The notes beneath the pieces were generated by a model that was not told the DNA's origin, did no database searches, and saw only the letters and a list, made by a program, of their open reading frames with translations. DNA of 20,568 nt from positions 1 through 20,568 of the forward strand of contig JAFROA010000302.1 of the NCBI GenBank assembly GCA_017429885.1, in the 5' to 3' direction. Every line of letters begins with the position of its first letter. The stretch's first letter is position 1. The DNA comes from Bacteroidales bacterium (lineage in GTDB: Bacteria > Bacteroidota > Bacteroidia > Bacteroidales > UBA932). Positions 1 to 8,872 of the stretch are shown one piece after another. The translations under genes and the position numbers were made by a program.

Positions 1-1
1 C

Positions 2-589
2 AACCTCGCTGAGAACACCTATCTCCGTTCGCCTATAAGCGGTGTCGTCACAGCCAGGAATTATGATAAGGGAGACCTTTACGCCGGCCAGCCGATATTC
101 GTGGTCCAGCAGATAACCCCGGTAAAGCTCAAGGTGGGAGTGTCTGAGTCGGACTACACCAAGGTCAAGATCGGGAATCAAGTGGAGATCACCGTTGATG
201 CCCTTCCGGGACAGACTTTCACCGGGAAGATTAATAAGATATATCCTACCATGGATCCTGTCTCCCACACATTCATCACTGAGATTCTGGTCCAGAATTC
301 CGACAGGGCTCTCCGTCCGGGAATGTTCGCCAGGGTCAAGATCGAGTTCGGCGTGAACAACAGCATCGTCGTACCGGAAGAGTCTGTTGTCAAGATGCAG
401 GGCACTGGTCAGAGGTGTGTTTATGTCCTCCAGCCGGATAACACGGTGGAGAGCTCTATCGTCAAACTCGGCCGCCATATTGATGGTCGCTATGAGATTC
501 TGGAAGGCCTCTCAGAGGGTGATGTTGTGACTGTCAAGGGTAGCACCAGCCTAAAGGATGGGGTAAAGGTGGAGGTTTCTAACAAATAA
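2..589 (+). CDS. RND efflux periplasmic adaptor (HlyD/MFP family), 5' truncated
   Basis: The reading frame is open from base 2, so the true start lies outside the window. The visible part is the C-terminal half of a membrane fusion protein, which links an inner-membrane RND pump to an outer-membrane channel in the periplasm. The first residues (LRSPISGVVTARNYDKGDLYAGQ region) look like the second half of the lipoyl/barrel-sandwich hybrid domain. A beta-barrel domain follows (VKIGNQVEITVDALPGQTF, then GKINKIYPTMDP), with the typical LRPGMFARVKIEF strand and a membrane-proximal domain ending in LSEGDVVTVKG. The pump gene begins 12 bases after the stop, which supports the call. The substrate cannot be read from this. 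Confidence 0.9.
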   Translation, partial: NLAENTYLRSPISGVVTARNYDKGDLYAGQPIFVVQQITPVKLKVGVSESDYTKVKIGNQVEITVDALPGQTFTGKINKIYPTMDPVSHTFITEILVQNSDRALRPGMFARVKIEFGVNNSIVVPEESVVKMQGTGQRCVYVLQPDNTVESSIVKLGRHIDGRYEILEGLSEGDVVTVKGSTSLKDGVKVEVSNK

Positions 590-601
590 TCAGAGAGACC
601 T

Positions 602-3600
602 ATGAGTGTCATAAGATCCGCAGTGAGCAAACCGGTCACGACAGCCTTGGTCTTCTTGGCTTTCGCGATATTCGGAATCTATTCACTGACAAAGACTTCG
701 GTGGCTCTATTCCCGGATTTCGACGCCAATGTCGTTTTGGTGATGTCGTCATATCCGGGCGCTAGCGCCTCTGATGTTGAGAATAACTTGACCAAGCTGT
801 TGGAGAACACGCTCAACAGCGTGGCGAACCTGAAGAACCTTACGTCCCGTTCCCGTGAGAATGTCTCGATAGTTATGCTTGAGTTCAAATACGGAACGGA
901 CATTGACGAGGCGAGTAATGACATCAGGGACAAGCTGGACCTGGTGAATTCGTCCCTGCCGGAGGGCGCCACTGTGCCGGTACTGTTCAAGTTCGGCATG
1001 GACGATATGCCTGTGCTGATCCTGTCAGCCACGGCTGACAAAAGCATGGCCGGTCTCGACAGGATACTGGACGACAGGGTGGTGACTCCTTTGGGACGAG
1101 TGACTGGTGTTGGAACAGTTTCCGTGGCTGGAGCCCCCTCCAGGGAGATCCATGTATATTGCGACCCCAACAAACTTGCGGCATACGGGCTTAGCGTCGC
1201 GGGGATATCCCAGATAATAGCCTCTGAGAACAGGAATGTCCCCTCGGGATCGATTGATATCGGCTCTGAGTCATTTTCCCTCAGGGTTGAGAAGGAGTTT
1301 AAGGATCCTTCCGAGCTCCTTGATGTCGTGGTCAGCTATCGTGGCGGTCAGGTAGTTTATCTGAAAGATGTCGCCAGGGTTGAGGACGGATTGGAGGAGA
1401 AGTCCCAGGAGTCATACACTAATGGCCGCCAGTCGGCCATGATCGCCATCCAGAAGCAGTCCGGAGCCAACACGGTCAATGTCGTGAAGGCGGCCAAGCA
1501 GAGGATCAAGGAGATTGCCCCGACCCTCCCTTCCGACATCCAGATCACAGAGGTGGTCGACAACTCCTCTGAGATCCTGAACACGATTAACTCCCTCAAG
1601 GAGACCATTATCATAACCCTTCTCGTGGTTATGCTCGTGGTGTTCGTTTTCCTAGGAAGATGGAGAGCCACATTCATCATCGTTCTCTCGATCCCGATTG
1701 CCCTTCTTGGCTCTCTGGTTTATCTTTTCGCCACGGGGAACACGTTGAATATCATTTCAATGTCCGCATTATCAATCGCGATCGGAATGGTTGTGGATGA
1801 TGCTATCGTGGTTTTGGAGAATATCTCCACGCACTTGGAGAGAGGGGAGAAGCCAAAGGAGGCGGCGGTACACGCCACTTCAGAGGTCGGTATCTCCGTC
1901 ATCGCATCCACCCTCACGATGCTCTGCGTATTCCTTCCGCTCACGATGGTCTCAGGAATGGCTGGCATCATGTTCAAGCAGCTGGGCTGGATCGTAAGTA
2001 TCATCATGATCATCTCCACGACCGCGGCCCTCACCCTTGTCCCTATGCTTTGCTCCAGGATGCTCAAGGCAGGTCCCAAGACAGGGAAACTTCACAGGGC
2101 TATATTCGATCCTATTGAGAATGGCCTTGACAAGCTCTCGGCTTGGTATTCAAAGATCATAGCTTGGGCTGTCACCCACAGAAAGACTGTCATATTCGGG
2201 GCCTTGGCCATCTTTGTCGGTGTGCTCGCTCTTCTCGCTCCCGGACTCAAGACCGAGTTCTTTCCCACAATGGATGGAGGGCGTCTCTCCGTGTCTATCG
2301 AGCTGCCGGTAGGTACTGAGCAGAGCGTGACGGGCGCTTTCGCCAAACAGATAGCGGATCGTCTTGAGTCGGAAATACCTGAGATAGAGGTTCTTCAGTA
2401 CCGCTATGGTCAGGCCAGCTCTGAGAATGTCATTGGAAGTATGCAGAATAACGGCTCCTATGTCATCTCAATGAATGTGAACATCGGGTCGATGGAGAAC
2501 CGAAAGCGCTCATCTTCTGAGATAGCGGACATCATCCGCAAGGATCTCCGTGAATATCCGGAGGTGAAGAAAGCCACTGTCACTGAGGGAATGGGAGGAG
2601 TCGGTGGTGCGGCCTCTCTCCGTCTTGAGATATATGGTTATGACTTCGATGAAACCGACAGGATCGCCAAGGAAGTCCAGGCCAAGATGCTCGCTGATCC
2701 TGCTTTCACACAGGTTATCCTTAGCCGTGATGATTACACTCCTGAGTATCAGGTCGATTTCGACCGTGAGAAACTGGCTCTCAATGGCCTGAATTCCACT
2801 ACCGCCGCCGCCGCTTTCAGCGCGGCGATGAGCGGTTCGGTGAATTCCTTCTATCGTGAGGATGGAGACGAGTACAACATCAGGGTCATTTACGACAAGC
2901 GCTTCCGCACAAGTGTTGAGGATATTGAGAACATATTGATTTACACACCTTTAGGAGGGACTGTCAGAATTAAGGATCTCGGAACCGTCGTGGAGTCGAA
3001 AGTTCCTCCGACAATTGAGAGGAAGAACCGTGAGAGGTATATCTCCATCACCGGAATCGTCTCCCGTGGATATGCCTTGAGTGACGGAGTGGAGACCACT
3101 AACAGGATCCTTTCAGAGACTGACATCCCCAATAATATCTCCACTGAGATCACCGGAGACTTCGAGGACCAGCAAAGCATGTTCAAGGACCTCATAGTCC
3201 TTATGATCTTGATTATCATCCTGGTCTATATGGTGATGGCATCCCAGTTCGAGTCGTTCATGAGTCCCCTGGTGATCATGTTCTCGGTTCCTTTCGCCTT
3301 CATAGGAGTGATTCTGGGACTTAGACTCACGGGGACGGCGCTGGGGGTCATGGCGATGATCGGTATCATCATTCTGTTGGGTATAGTCGTGAAGAACGGT
3401 ATCGTGCTCATAGACTACACCATCCTTATGAGGGAAAGGGGAATGAATGTCTTAGACGCCTCTGTGACCGCTGCCCGTAGCCGTTTGAGACCTATCCTCA
3501 TGACCACCCTGACCACTGTCCTCGGTATGTTGCCTATGGCTCTGGGAAGAGGTGAGGGATCTGAGATGTGGCGTTCCCTGGGTATGACAGTGTGCTGGGG

Positions 3601-3709
3601 TTTGTCATTCTCTACCCTGATCACGCTTGTGCTGATCCCTGCTGTGTATTGCGTTTTCGCTGCACGCCAGGAGAAGCGATCCAGCAAGAAAACACTTAAA
3701 GCGGCATAA
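602..3709 (+). CDS. RND-family efflux transporter, AcrB/HAE1-like inner-membrane permease
   Basis: At 1,035 residues this has the usual size of a proton-driven AcrB/MexB-type pump. The N-terminus carries the first membrane segment (about residues 12-30) and a large periplasmic loop follows (about 35-330). A membrane bundle (about 333-495) includes GMVVDDAIVVLENI with the paired aspartates at 399-400, matching the proton-relay pair of AcrB transmembrane helix 4. The architecture repeats in the second half: a periplasmic loop, then a membrane bundle from about 860 with IIILLGIVVKNGIVLIDY and RPILMTTLTTVLGMLP. It presumably works with the adaptor just upstream; an outer-membrane channel gene is not in the window. 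Substrate is unknown; an antibiotic, bile-salt or metal role would be guesswork. Confidence 0.95.
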   Translation: MSVIRSAVSKPVTTALVFLAFAIFGIYSLTKTSVALFPDFDANVVLVMSSYPGASASDVENNLTKLLENTLNSVANLKNLTSRSRENVSIVMLEFKYGTDIDEASNDIRDKLDLVNSSLPEGATVPVLFKFGMDDMPVLILSATADKSMAGLDRILDDRVVTPLGRVTGVGTVSVAGAPSREIHVYCDPNKLAAYGLSVAGISQIIASENRNVPSGSIDIGSESFSLRVEKEFKDPSELLDVVVSYRGGQVVYLKDVARVEDGLEEKSQESYTNGRQSAMIAIQKQSGANTVNVVKAAKQRIKEIAPTLPSDIQITEVVDNSSEILNTINSLKETIIITLLVVMLVVFVFLGRWRATFIIVLSIPIALLGSLVYLFATGNTLNIISMSALSIAIGMVVDDAIVVLENISTHLERGEKPKEAAVHATSEVGISVIASTLTMLCVFLPLTMVSGMAGIMFKQLGWIVSIIMIISTTAALTLVPMLCSRMLKAGPKTGKLHRAIFDPIENGLDKLSAWYSKIIAWAVTHRKTVIFGALAIFVGVLALLAPGLKTEFFPTMDGGRLSVSIELPVGTEQSVTGAFAKQIADRLESEIPEIEVLQYRYGQASSENVIGSMQNNGSYVISMNVNIGSMENRKRSSSEIADIIRKDLREYPEVKKATVTEGMGGVGGAASLRLEIYGYDFDETDRIAKEVQAKMLADPAFTQVILSRDDYTPEYQVDFDREKLALNGLNSTTAAAAFSAAMSGSVNSFYREDGDEYNIRVIYDKRFRTSVEDIENILIYTPLGGTVRIKDLGTVVESKVPPTIERKNRERYISITGIVSRGYALSDGVETTNRILSETDIPNNISTEITGDFEDQQSMFKDLIVLMILIIILVYMVMASQFESFMSPLVIMFSVPFAFIGVILGLRLTGTALGVMAMIGIIILLGIVVKNGIVLIDYTILMRERGMNVLDASVTAARSRLRPILMTTLTTVLGMLPMALGRGEGSEMWRSLGMTVCWGLSFSTLITLVLIPAVYCVFAARQEKRSSKKTLKAA

Positions 3710-3713
3710 TGAT

Positions 3714-4007
3714 ATGAAAGCGATTTTTATTGCATATAACCAGGCATATGGCGAGGAAATCGTCGAGTTGCTTGATGATCATGGACAGAGGGGCTTCACT
3801 CAGTGGATTGACATCCAGGGCAGGGGAGGAGAGCAGGGCGAGCCTCATTACGGCAGCCATGCATGGCCCACCGAGAATTACGCCATACTCACATTCGTTC
3901 CGGACGACAAGGCCCCGCTATTGATGGATGCCCTCAAAAAAACGGATGAGAGGTACCCTGATCTCGGTCTCAGGGCATTTGAATGGACCATTGATGGAAT
4001 GGTGTAG
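3714..4007 (+). CDS. Small P-II-like protein downstream of RND pump
   Basis: A 97-residue soluble protein starting 4 bases after the pump stop codon, so almost certainly co-transcribed with it. The predicted beta-alpha-beta pattern (MKAIFIAYNQAYGEEIVELLDDHG, then YAILTFVPDDKAPLLMDALKK) resembles the ferredoxin-like fold of P-II/CutA-type signalling proteins. Short proteins of this type are often annotated next to RND pumps in Bacteroidales. The T-loop of classical GlnB, with its uridylylated tyrosine, is not recognisable, so nitrogen sensing should not be assumed. A regulatory or small-molecule-sensing role for the pump is inferred only from position. It has no signal peptide or membrane segment. 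Confidence 0.65.
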   Translation: MKAIFIAYNQAYGEEIVELLDDHGQRGFTQWIDIQGRGGEQGEPHYGSHAWPTENYAILTFVPDDKAPLLMDALKKTDERYPDLGLRAFEWTIDGMV

Positions 4008-4012
4008 TCTTT

Positions 4013-4043
4013 TTTGCAAGGCCGGATGTTTTTTTTAACTTTG
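4013..4043 (+). promoter_or_regulatory. Bacteroidota-type promoter for the thioredoxin-led operon
   Basis: TTTG (4013-4016), then a 19-bp spacer and TAACTTTG (4036-4043), which fits the -33/-7 consensus TTTG...TAnnTTTG. The expected transcription start falls around 4048-4052. This rules out the GTG at 4043 as start codon of the next gene, because it lies in the promoter itself. Confidence 0.8.
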
Positions 4044-4057
4044 TGGATAGACTTTTA

Positions 4058-4384
4058 ATGAATCAGAATATGGAAATCACTGCTTCTAATGAGAATTTCG
4101 CGGGAATCATTTCCGCTAATAAGGTTGTACTGGTTGACTTCTGGGCCACATGGTGTGGTCCCTGCAGGATGCTCGGCCCCACAGTCGAGACAGTCGCCGG
4201 AGAGTATGAGGGGAAGGTGACAGTCGTGAAGTGCAATGTCGATGATTGCGAGGATATAGCCGTCCAGTATGGTATCAGGAACATCCCCACACTCATCTTT
4301 TTCAAGGATGGCCAGGCTGTAGATAAACTCGTGGGCAATGTCCCTAAAGCCGAGATCACAGCCAAACTTGACGTTTTGCTTTAA
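4058..4384 (+). CDS. trxA: Thioredoxin
   Basis: A 108-residue cytoplasmic thioredoxin with the active site WCGPC at residues 32-36, preceded by VDFWAT, and the cis-proline segment RNIPTLIFF. No signal peptide is seen, so this is the general disulfide reductase type rather than a periplasmic member. A longer frame opens at GTG 4043, but that codon is part of the -7 promoter box and would not be transcribed. I therefore chose ATG 4058; ATG 4070 is also possible because Bacteroidota rarely show a clear Shine-Dalgarno sequence. It is the first gene of a long plus-strand run. The leader would be very short (about 6-20 bases). Confidence 0.95.
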   Translation: MNQNMEITASNENFAGIISANKVVLVDFWATWCGPCRMLGPTVETVAGEYEGKVTVVKCNVDDCEDIAVQYGIRNIPTLIFFKDGQAVDKLVGNVPKAEITAKLDVLL

Positions 4385-4405
4385 TTTCTTTAAACGATAT
4401 TGATT

Positions 4406-5041
4406 ATGAAGAGATTATTTGTTGCTGTCGCAGTCGCAGCTCTCGCTTTCAGTGTTAATTCGAGCGCTCAGCATTTTGACAATACCAGGTTCGGTGTCAC
4501 CGCTGGAGTGACCTCCTCGTCCACAAAAATCAAAGAGGTGGACACCAAGAGCATCTCCATGTACCATGCCGGTCTCGCTGTCGAGATTCCTCTCGGAGCC
4601 GGTTTCGCTCTCCAGCCTGAGCTCCTTTATCAGGTAAAGGGAATGGCCCTTAATAATTGGGGAAGCTCCACCACCGGAGACATCGGCAAGTCATTTGAGA
4701 CAAAGGTGGGTTTCGTTGAGGTTCCTATCCAGCTCCAATGGGGTCCGGATCTTGTCGCTTTCCGTCCTTATGGATTTGTTGAGCCTTTTATAGGTTACCA
4801 GATTTCCGCCAACGGGAAAGGAGAGGCTAAATCCTTCAACGACCAGCTCCAGAAGATGGAGTACGGTATGAGCCTTGGCGCTGGCCTTGACATCTGGAAA
4901 ATTCAGGTTTCCGCCAAGTATTTCTGGAATTTCGGTTCTGTTTACAAGAGTGATATCTCCAAGACCGGATCGACCATAGGCGGCATCCTGGACGGGAACA
5001 ATTTCAATGGCTTCGCCATTTCCGCGGCTATATTCTTCTAA
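4406..5041 (+). CDS. Outer-membrane beta-barrel protein (PorT/OmpW-like family)
   Basis: A 211-residue secreted protein. Residues 1 to about 22 form a signal peptide (MKRLFVAVAVAALAFSV, then NSSAQ) with likely cleavage after SSA. The mature part is a run of amphipathic strands typical of small barrels: FGVTAGV, HAGLAVEIPLGAGFALQPELLY, VGFVEVPIQLQW, FRPYGFVEPFIGYQI, YGMSLGAGLDIWKIQVSAKYFW, and a C-terminal strand ending in FF. The pattern matches the outer membrane beta-barrel family common in Bacteroidota. Function is unknown. ATG 4406 starts immediately before the lysine-arginine of the signal peptide; an upstream TTG at 4400 would only add two residues. Its stop overlaps the next start (TAATG). 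Confidence 0.85.
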   Translation: MKRLFVAVAVAALAFSVNSSAQHFDNTRFGVTAGVTSSSTKIKEVDTKSISMYHAGLAVEIPLGAGFALQPELLYQVKGMALNNWGSSTTGDIGKSFETKVGFVEVPIQLQWGPDLVAFRPYGFVEPFIGYQISANGKGEAKSFNDQLQKMEYGMSLGAGLDIWKIQVSAKYFWNFGSVYKSDISKTGSTIGGILDGNNFNGFAISAAIFF

Positions 5042-5589
5042 TGGATAGCGGGATGGCCAGTGAGCGCAGGATAGTTTTTTTCTGCTCGGCCAGTAAAGAC
5101 ATAGACCCGAAGTTTAATCAAGCCGCGAGGGAGGCTATCCGCGCGGCTTGTTCGCTTGGATATACCATAGTCTCCGGTGGGACCGTCAAAGGTACCATGG
5201 GAGAGTTGGCTGATGAGGTTGTCAAGAACGGAGGGCGTCATATTGGAGTGATTCCCCGGTTCATGGCTGATGTCCTTTATCCTGACATGGCTGAGACTGT
5301 GTGGACCGAATCCATGGATGAGCGTAAGGTGAGGATGCGTAAGGGAACTGTCGCCGCTATCGCTCTTCCAGGAGGAATAGGCACTCTCGACGAGTTGATA
5401 GAGACTCTGACCCTCGCGAAGATTGGTTTGTACAAAGGCAAGATTCTGGCCTTGAATATCGATGGCTTCTATGAGCCGTTGAAGGCTCTGTTGGACCACT
5501 ATGTGGCCACAGGTATGCTTGACTCTCCATCCAGGAAACTGATATCTTTTCCCGAGACTGTCGGTGAACTCGCGGACTTGCTTAAGTGA
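5041..5589 (+). CDS. LOG-family nucleotide 5'-monophosphate phosphoribohydrolase
   Basis: A 182-residue Rossmann-fold protein of the LOG ('lysine decarboxylase-like') family, whose members cleave nucleoside 5'-monophosphates, including cytokinin ribotides, to free base and ribose 5-phosphate. Family motifs are present: the nucleotide loop SGGTVKGTMGELAD (about 45-58), MDERKVRM (92-99, the MxxRK motif) and PGGIGTLDE (110-118, the PGGxGTxxE motif holding the catalytic glutamate). In bacteria the physiological substrate is usually undefined, so this may be a general nucleotide salvage or clean-up enzyme. The start ATG shares one base with the previous stop; an in-frame ATG at 5053 is an alternative. 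Confidence 0.85.
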   Translation: MDSGMASERRIVFFCSASKDIDPKFNQAAREAIRAACSLGYTIVSGGTVKGTMGELADEVVKNGGRHIGVIPRFMADVLYPDMAETVWTESMDERKVRMRKGTVAAIALPGGIGTLDELIETLTLAKIGLYKGKILALNIDGFYEPLKALLDHYVATGMLDSPSRKLISFPETVGELADLLK

Positions 5590-5604
5590 TTGACTGACTC
5601 TGAG

Positions 5605-6588
5605 ATGCTTGCTCGGATAAAAAAGTTGCTGGGAAGCGATTGGACAAGGACAGATGAGCTGATTCATTCGTCCTTGAAGAGTGATATTTATCTTCTTGAC
5701 CGGACCAACGCTTCCATACTTGAGAATGGGGGCAAACATATGCGGCCTCTTATCGCGCTTCTTGTGGCAAGGGCTTGTTCCCCAGATCGCATCCTCAATG
5801 AGGACAGCGTCAGGTTCGCGGCAGCCTCAGAGCTTCTTCACAACGCTACACTCTTGCATGACGATGTCGCCGACAGTAGCGCGGTACGTAGGGGAGCCCC
5901 TACGGTCATGTCGCTATTGGGTGGCCCCGCATCAGTCCTTATCGGTGATTTCTGGCTCGTCAGGGCCATGGAAGACATATTGGCATCCCCTGAGCTGGGC
6001 AATGTGGTCATACGTATATTCGCCAAGACTTTGAGCGACCTGGCTGAGGGGGAGATGCTCCAATTGCAGAAAGCGTCAAGCGGGGACACTACTGAAGAGG
6101 ACTATTACCGTATAATCTATAACAAGACCGCCTCGCTCTTCGAGGCCACAGGTGTCTCAGCCGCCATCTCTGTGGATGCTTCTGAAGCTGTTGTGGAGGC
6201 TGTCCGGGAGTACTGTGTCAATCTTGGGATCGCTTTCCAAATCAAGGATGACCTTCTTGATTATTCGGATGGGGAGATCCTCGGGAAACCGGTTGGGGTT
6301 GATCTTAGGGAAGGCAAAATCACCTTGCCTTTGCTCGGAGCGTTGAAATCTGTTGATAAGGACGAGGAATCCAGAATCAGGAGCTTGGTCATGGATATAT
6401 GTTCACATCCTGAGAATATTCTCGCTGTGAGGGAGTTCGTCTTTTCCCATGGAGGTATAGAGTATGCCTTGGATAAACTGGAGGAATCTGTTTCCAAAGC
6501 TAAGGCGGCGTTGGATATCCTTCCGGATTCGGATGAAAAAGACTATCTTTCGGAAATCGCCGGTTTCACGGCCAGGAGAGAAAAATGA
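5605..6588 (+). CDS. Polyprenyl (trans-isoprenyl) diphosphate synthase
   Basis: A class I prenyltransferase that condenses isopentenyl diphosphate onto an allylic diphosphate, giving the chain used for menaquinone or the lipid carrier. From ATG 5605 it has 327 residues. Motifs are GGKHMRP (about 42-48), the first aspartate-rich motif in LLHDDVADSSAVRRG (DDVAD 86-90), and the second in FQIKDDLLDY (DDLLD 215-219), followed by GKPVGVDLREGKITLPLL. The residue before the first motif should help set chain length, but I cannot assign a length from sequence alone. The frame could also start at TTG 5590, directly after the previous stop; ATG is preferred because the neighbours use it. The 3' end overlaps holB by ATGA. 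Confidence 0.92.
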   Translation: MLARIKKLLGSDWTRTDELIHSSLKSDIYLLDRTNASILENGGKHMRPLIALLVARACSPDRILNEDSVRFAAASELLHNATLLHDDVADSSAVRRGAPTVMSLLGGPASVLIGDFWLVRAMEDILASPELGNVVIRIFAKTLSDLAEGEMLQLQKASSGDTTEEDYYRIIYNKTASLFEATGVSAAISVDASEAVVEAVREYCVNLGIAFQIKDDLLDYSDGEILGKPVGVDLREGKITLPLLGALKSVDKDEESRIRSLVMDICSHPENILAVREFVFSHGGIEYALDKLEESVSKAKAALDILPDSDEKDYLSEIAGFTARREK

Positions 6589-7679
6589 GACTCGTTGACA
6601 TCATAGGGAGCAAGGGTGCAGCTCAGGTGCTGGAAGGCATGATCCGTGAGGATCGTGTCCCTCATGCTCTTATGCTCTATGAGAATGACGGTTGTGGAGC
6701 CATGGCTTTGACGCTGGCCTTTCTCGGTGAGTTATTCGCCAGTGATCACAAGGTCTCGGGACTTATCCATCCGGATGTTCATTATGTGTATCCCGTTGCC
6801 GCCGGCTCCAAAGTGAATGAGAAAGTGGATAAGCTCAGAGCTGAGCTTTTCCTTGAATACTGGCGGGATTTGATGAAATCCAATCCGTTCGCCTTGGAAT
6901 CGGAAGTTTGTGACGCATTCGGGATAGAGGGCAAGCAGACGGCTATCAACAACGCCGAGGCCAGGGAGGTCCTTGAGACGGTGTATTTATCACCGGTTGA
7001 GGGTGGTTGGAAAGCCGTGGTGGTCTATCTTCCGGAGAAGATGAACGCTACAGCGGCCAACCGTTTGCTCAAAGCGCTGGAGGAACCTCCGGAGAAGACG
7101 GTGTTCATCTTGATCACTCACGCTCCAGAGAAGGTTTTGCAGACCATTTCATCCAGATGCCAGGCTTTGAGAGTCCTTCCTTACTCAAAGGAGGAAATCT
7201 CACGTACATTGGTCACTTGGTTCGGAAAAGAGCGTGATGAGGCTGAAGCTGCCGCTCTCGTGGCTGGAGGAAGTGTCGGCGAGGCGCTTCGCTACTTATC
7301 TGGTAAGGAGGAGTATGAGGAGCAGATGGAGATTTTCTCCGGGCTAATGGAAGCGATTGATTCAAAGGATCTTATATCTGCGTTATCTTTCGGTGATACC
7401 TTGGCCGGGCTTGGTTCGCGGGAAAAACAGAAAGCTTTTTGTAAATTCGCGTCAGAGAGCCTCCGCAAGATTTTCCTGATTCAGCGGGATCTTCCCTCGA
7501 TAGCGGGTGTCACTCCCGGAGAGGAGGATCGGCTGGCCGCGATGGCATCAAGATGTAAGAAAAGCTTTCCTAGACAGGCGTTGTCCTGCCTCGACAGGGC
7601 TAAGCTTCTCATCGACAGGAACGTGTCCCAGAAGATACTCTTCTGCGATCTTGTGGGGAGATTGTACTCAATTTATTGA
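6585..7679 (+). CDS. holB: DNA polymerase III delta' subunit (clamp loader)
   Basis: A 364-residue AAA+ protein of the clamp loader. The N-terminal region (RVPHALMLYENDGCGAMALTLAF) sits where a P-loop would be but lacks the GK[ST] lysine, as expected for delta', which does not hydrolyse ATP. NATAANRLLKALEEPPEKTVFIL (about 154-176) and TISSRCQ (187-193, containing the SRC sensor-1 motif) are diagnostic of clamp-loader subunits. The zinc-binding four-cysteine cluster of E. coli delta' is not seen. The start overlaps the previous stop in an ATGA. The adjacent RicT and GldH-like genes form an arrangement familiar from other Bacteroidota genomes. Confidence 0.9.
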   Translation: MRLVDIIGSKGAAQVLEGMIREDRVPHALMLYENDGCGAMALTLAFLGELFASDHKVSGLIHPDVHYVYPVAAGSKVNEKVDKLRAELFLEYWRDLMKSNPFALESEVCDAFGIEGKQTAINNAEAREVLETVYLSPVEGGWKAVVVYLPEKMNATAANRLLKALEEPPEKTVFILITHAPEKVLQTISSRCQALRVLPYSKEEISRTLVTWFGKERDEAEAAALVAGGSVGEALRYLSGKEEYEEQMEIFSGLMEAIDSKDLISALSFGDTLAGLGSREKQKAFCKFASESLRKIFLIQRDLPSIAGVTPGEEDRLAAMASRCKKSFPRQALSCLDRAKLLIDRNVSQKILFCDLVGRLYSIY

Positions 7680-7687
7680 CCACCACG

Positions 7688-8866
7688 ATGGAGAATAGAG
7701 ATAACGAGACCATAAAGTTCGATTGTAGCAGGGGTTGCACGGTCACCCGTGAGCCGGATACTGGCGAGTTTGATTGTGAGTATCGTCAGGGATGCTGCAA
7801 ACTCGAGTCATACAATTGGCTTAAAGGGGTTACCCAGGAACAGTACAAGGACCTTTTTGAGGTCAGGTTCAAGAATACAAGGAAGGGTATATATATTAAT
7901 GCCTCGGGACAGGGAATCAAGACAGGTGACCTTGTGATAGTTGAGGCCGCCAATGGCCATGATCTTGGAATTGTGACCCTTGAGGGACCTATTGTGGGGC
8001 GTCAGATGAAGTGTAAAGGCATTGATCCTGAGGCGGTTCCATTGAAGAAGATTTACAGGAGGGCAAAGCCGTTTGACATAGCGAAATGGCAGGAAGCCAT
8101 CGCCAGGGAGCAGGACACCATGATCCAGGCTCGTAGAATCGCCGCGGAACTTGGGCTTGACATGAAGATCGGTGACGTTGAGTTCCAGGGAGACGGGACA
8201 AAGGCCATTTTCTATTATATAGCCGATGGCCGTGTGGACTTCCGTCAGCTCATAAAGATATATGCCGAGGAGTTCCGTATCAGGATCGAGATGAAGCAGA
8301 TCGGCGCAAGGCAAGAGGCGGGCTTGATCGGTGGATTGGGCGTTTGCGGCAGGGAGCTTTGCTGCGCCAATTACATCACTAACTTCCAGTCTATCTCCAC
8401 TTCAGCCGCGAGAGTGCAGGATCTTTCCTTGAATCCCCAGAAACTGGCGGGGCAGTGCGGAAAACTCAAATGCTGCCTTAACTATGAGGTCGCCAATTAT
8501 ATGGATGCCCAGTCCAGGATCCCGAAGGTCACAGAGCCTCTTGAGTTTGAGGATGGTCCCGCCTACCTTGTCAAGACCGATATCCTTCAGGAGACAATGT
8601 ATTTCTCATACGAGAAGGGTTCCTTGGCCAATGTGTACCCTCTGAAGGCTTATGAGGTCAGGGAGATAATCATGATGAACCGTAACGGTTCGAAGCCGGA
8701 GTCCCTTAAGAATGATCCCGAGCCCATCGGGCCGCAGTTCATATCCGCTGTCGGGGATGATAGCATCACCCGCTTCGACAAGCCTAAGAAGTCGAAGAAT
8801 AAGAACCGTAACCGTAATGGCCGTTCCGGAGGCAAAGGGAATCGGCCGCCTAAGGATCATTCTTGA
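7688..8866 (+). CDS. ricT: RicT-like PSP1-domain protein
   Basis: A 392-residue cytoplasmic protein of the PSP1/RicT (YaaT) family. In Bacillus, RicT joins RicA and RicF in an iron-sulfur complex that affects RNA maturation; whether the same complex exists here is not shown. The conserved core runs over about residues 70-270 and ends in the cysteine signatures CGRELCC (220-226) and CGKLKCC (257-263) followed by LNYE. Extra cysteines near the N-terminus (13, 17, 30, 36, 37) are consistent with metal or Fe-S binding. The C-terminal tail is rich in lysine, arginine and asparagine, suggesting nucleic-acid contact. A TTG at 7676 overlaps the holB stop and gives four more residues; ATG 7688 is preferred. 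Confidence 0.85.
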   Translation: MENRDNETIKFDCSRGCTVTREPDTGEFDCEYRQGCCKLESYNWLKGVTQEQYKDLFEVRFKNTRKGIYINASGQGIKTGDLVIVEAANGHDLGIVTLEGPIVGRQMKCKGIDPEAVPLKKIYRRAKPFDIAKWQEAIAREQDTMIQARRIAAELGLDMKIGDVEFQGDGTKAIFYYIADGRVDFRQLIKIYAEEFRIRIEMKQIGARQEAGLIGGLGVCGRELCCANYITNFQSISTSAARVQDLSLNPQKLAGQCGKLKCCLNYEVANYMDAQSRIPKVTEPLEFEDGPAYLVKTDILQETMYFSYEKGSLANVYPLKAYEVREIIMMNRNGSKPESLKNDPEPIGPQFISAVGDDSITRFDKPKKSKNKNRNRNGRSGGKGNRPPKDHS

Positions 8867-8872
8867 CAGGCG

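Noticed and set aside
3985..4017. Terminator after the P-II-like gene (ACCAT/ATGGT stem followed by a T-run)
   Set aside because: The stem is only 5 bp and AT-rich; too weak to support, and the T-run overlaps the next promoter.
5038..5739. A 233-codon minus-strand open frame
   Set aside because: It lies across the LOG-family gene and the start of the prenyl synthase gene, both well supported; it is a shadow frame.
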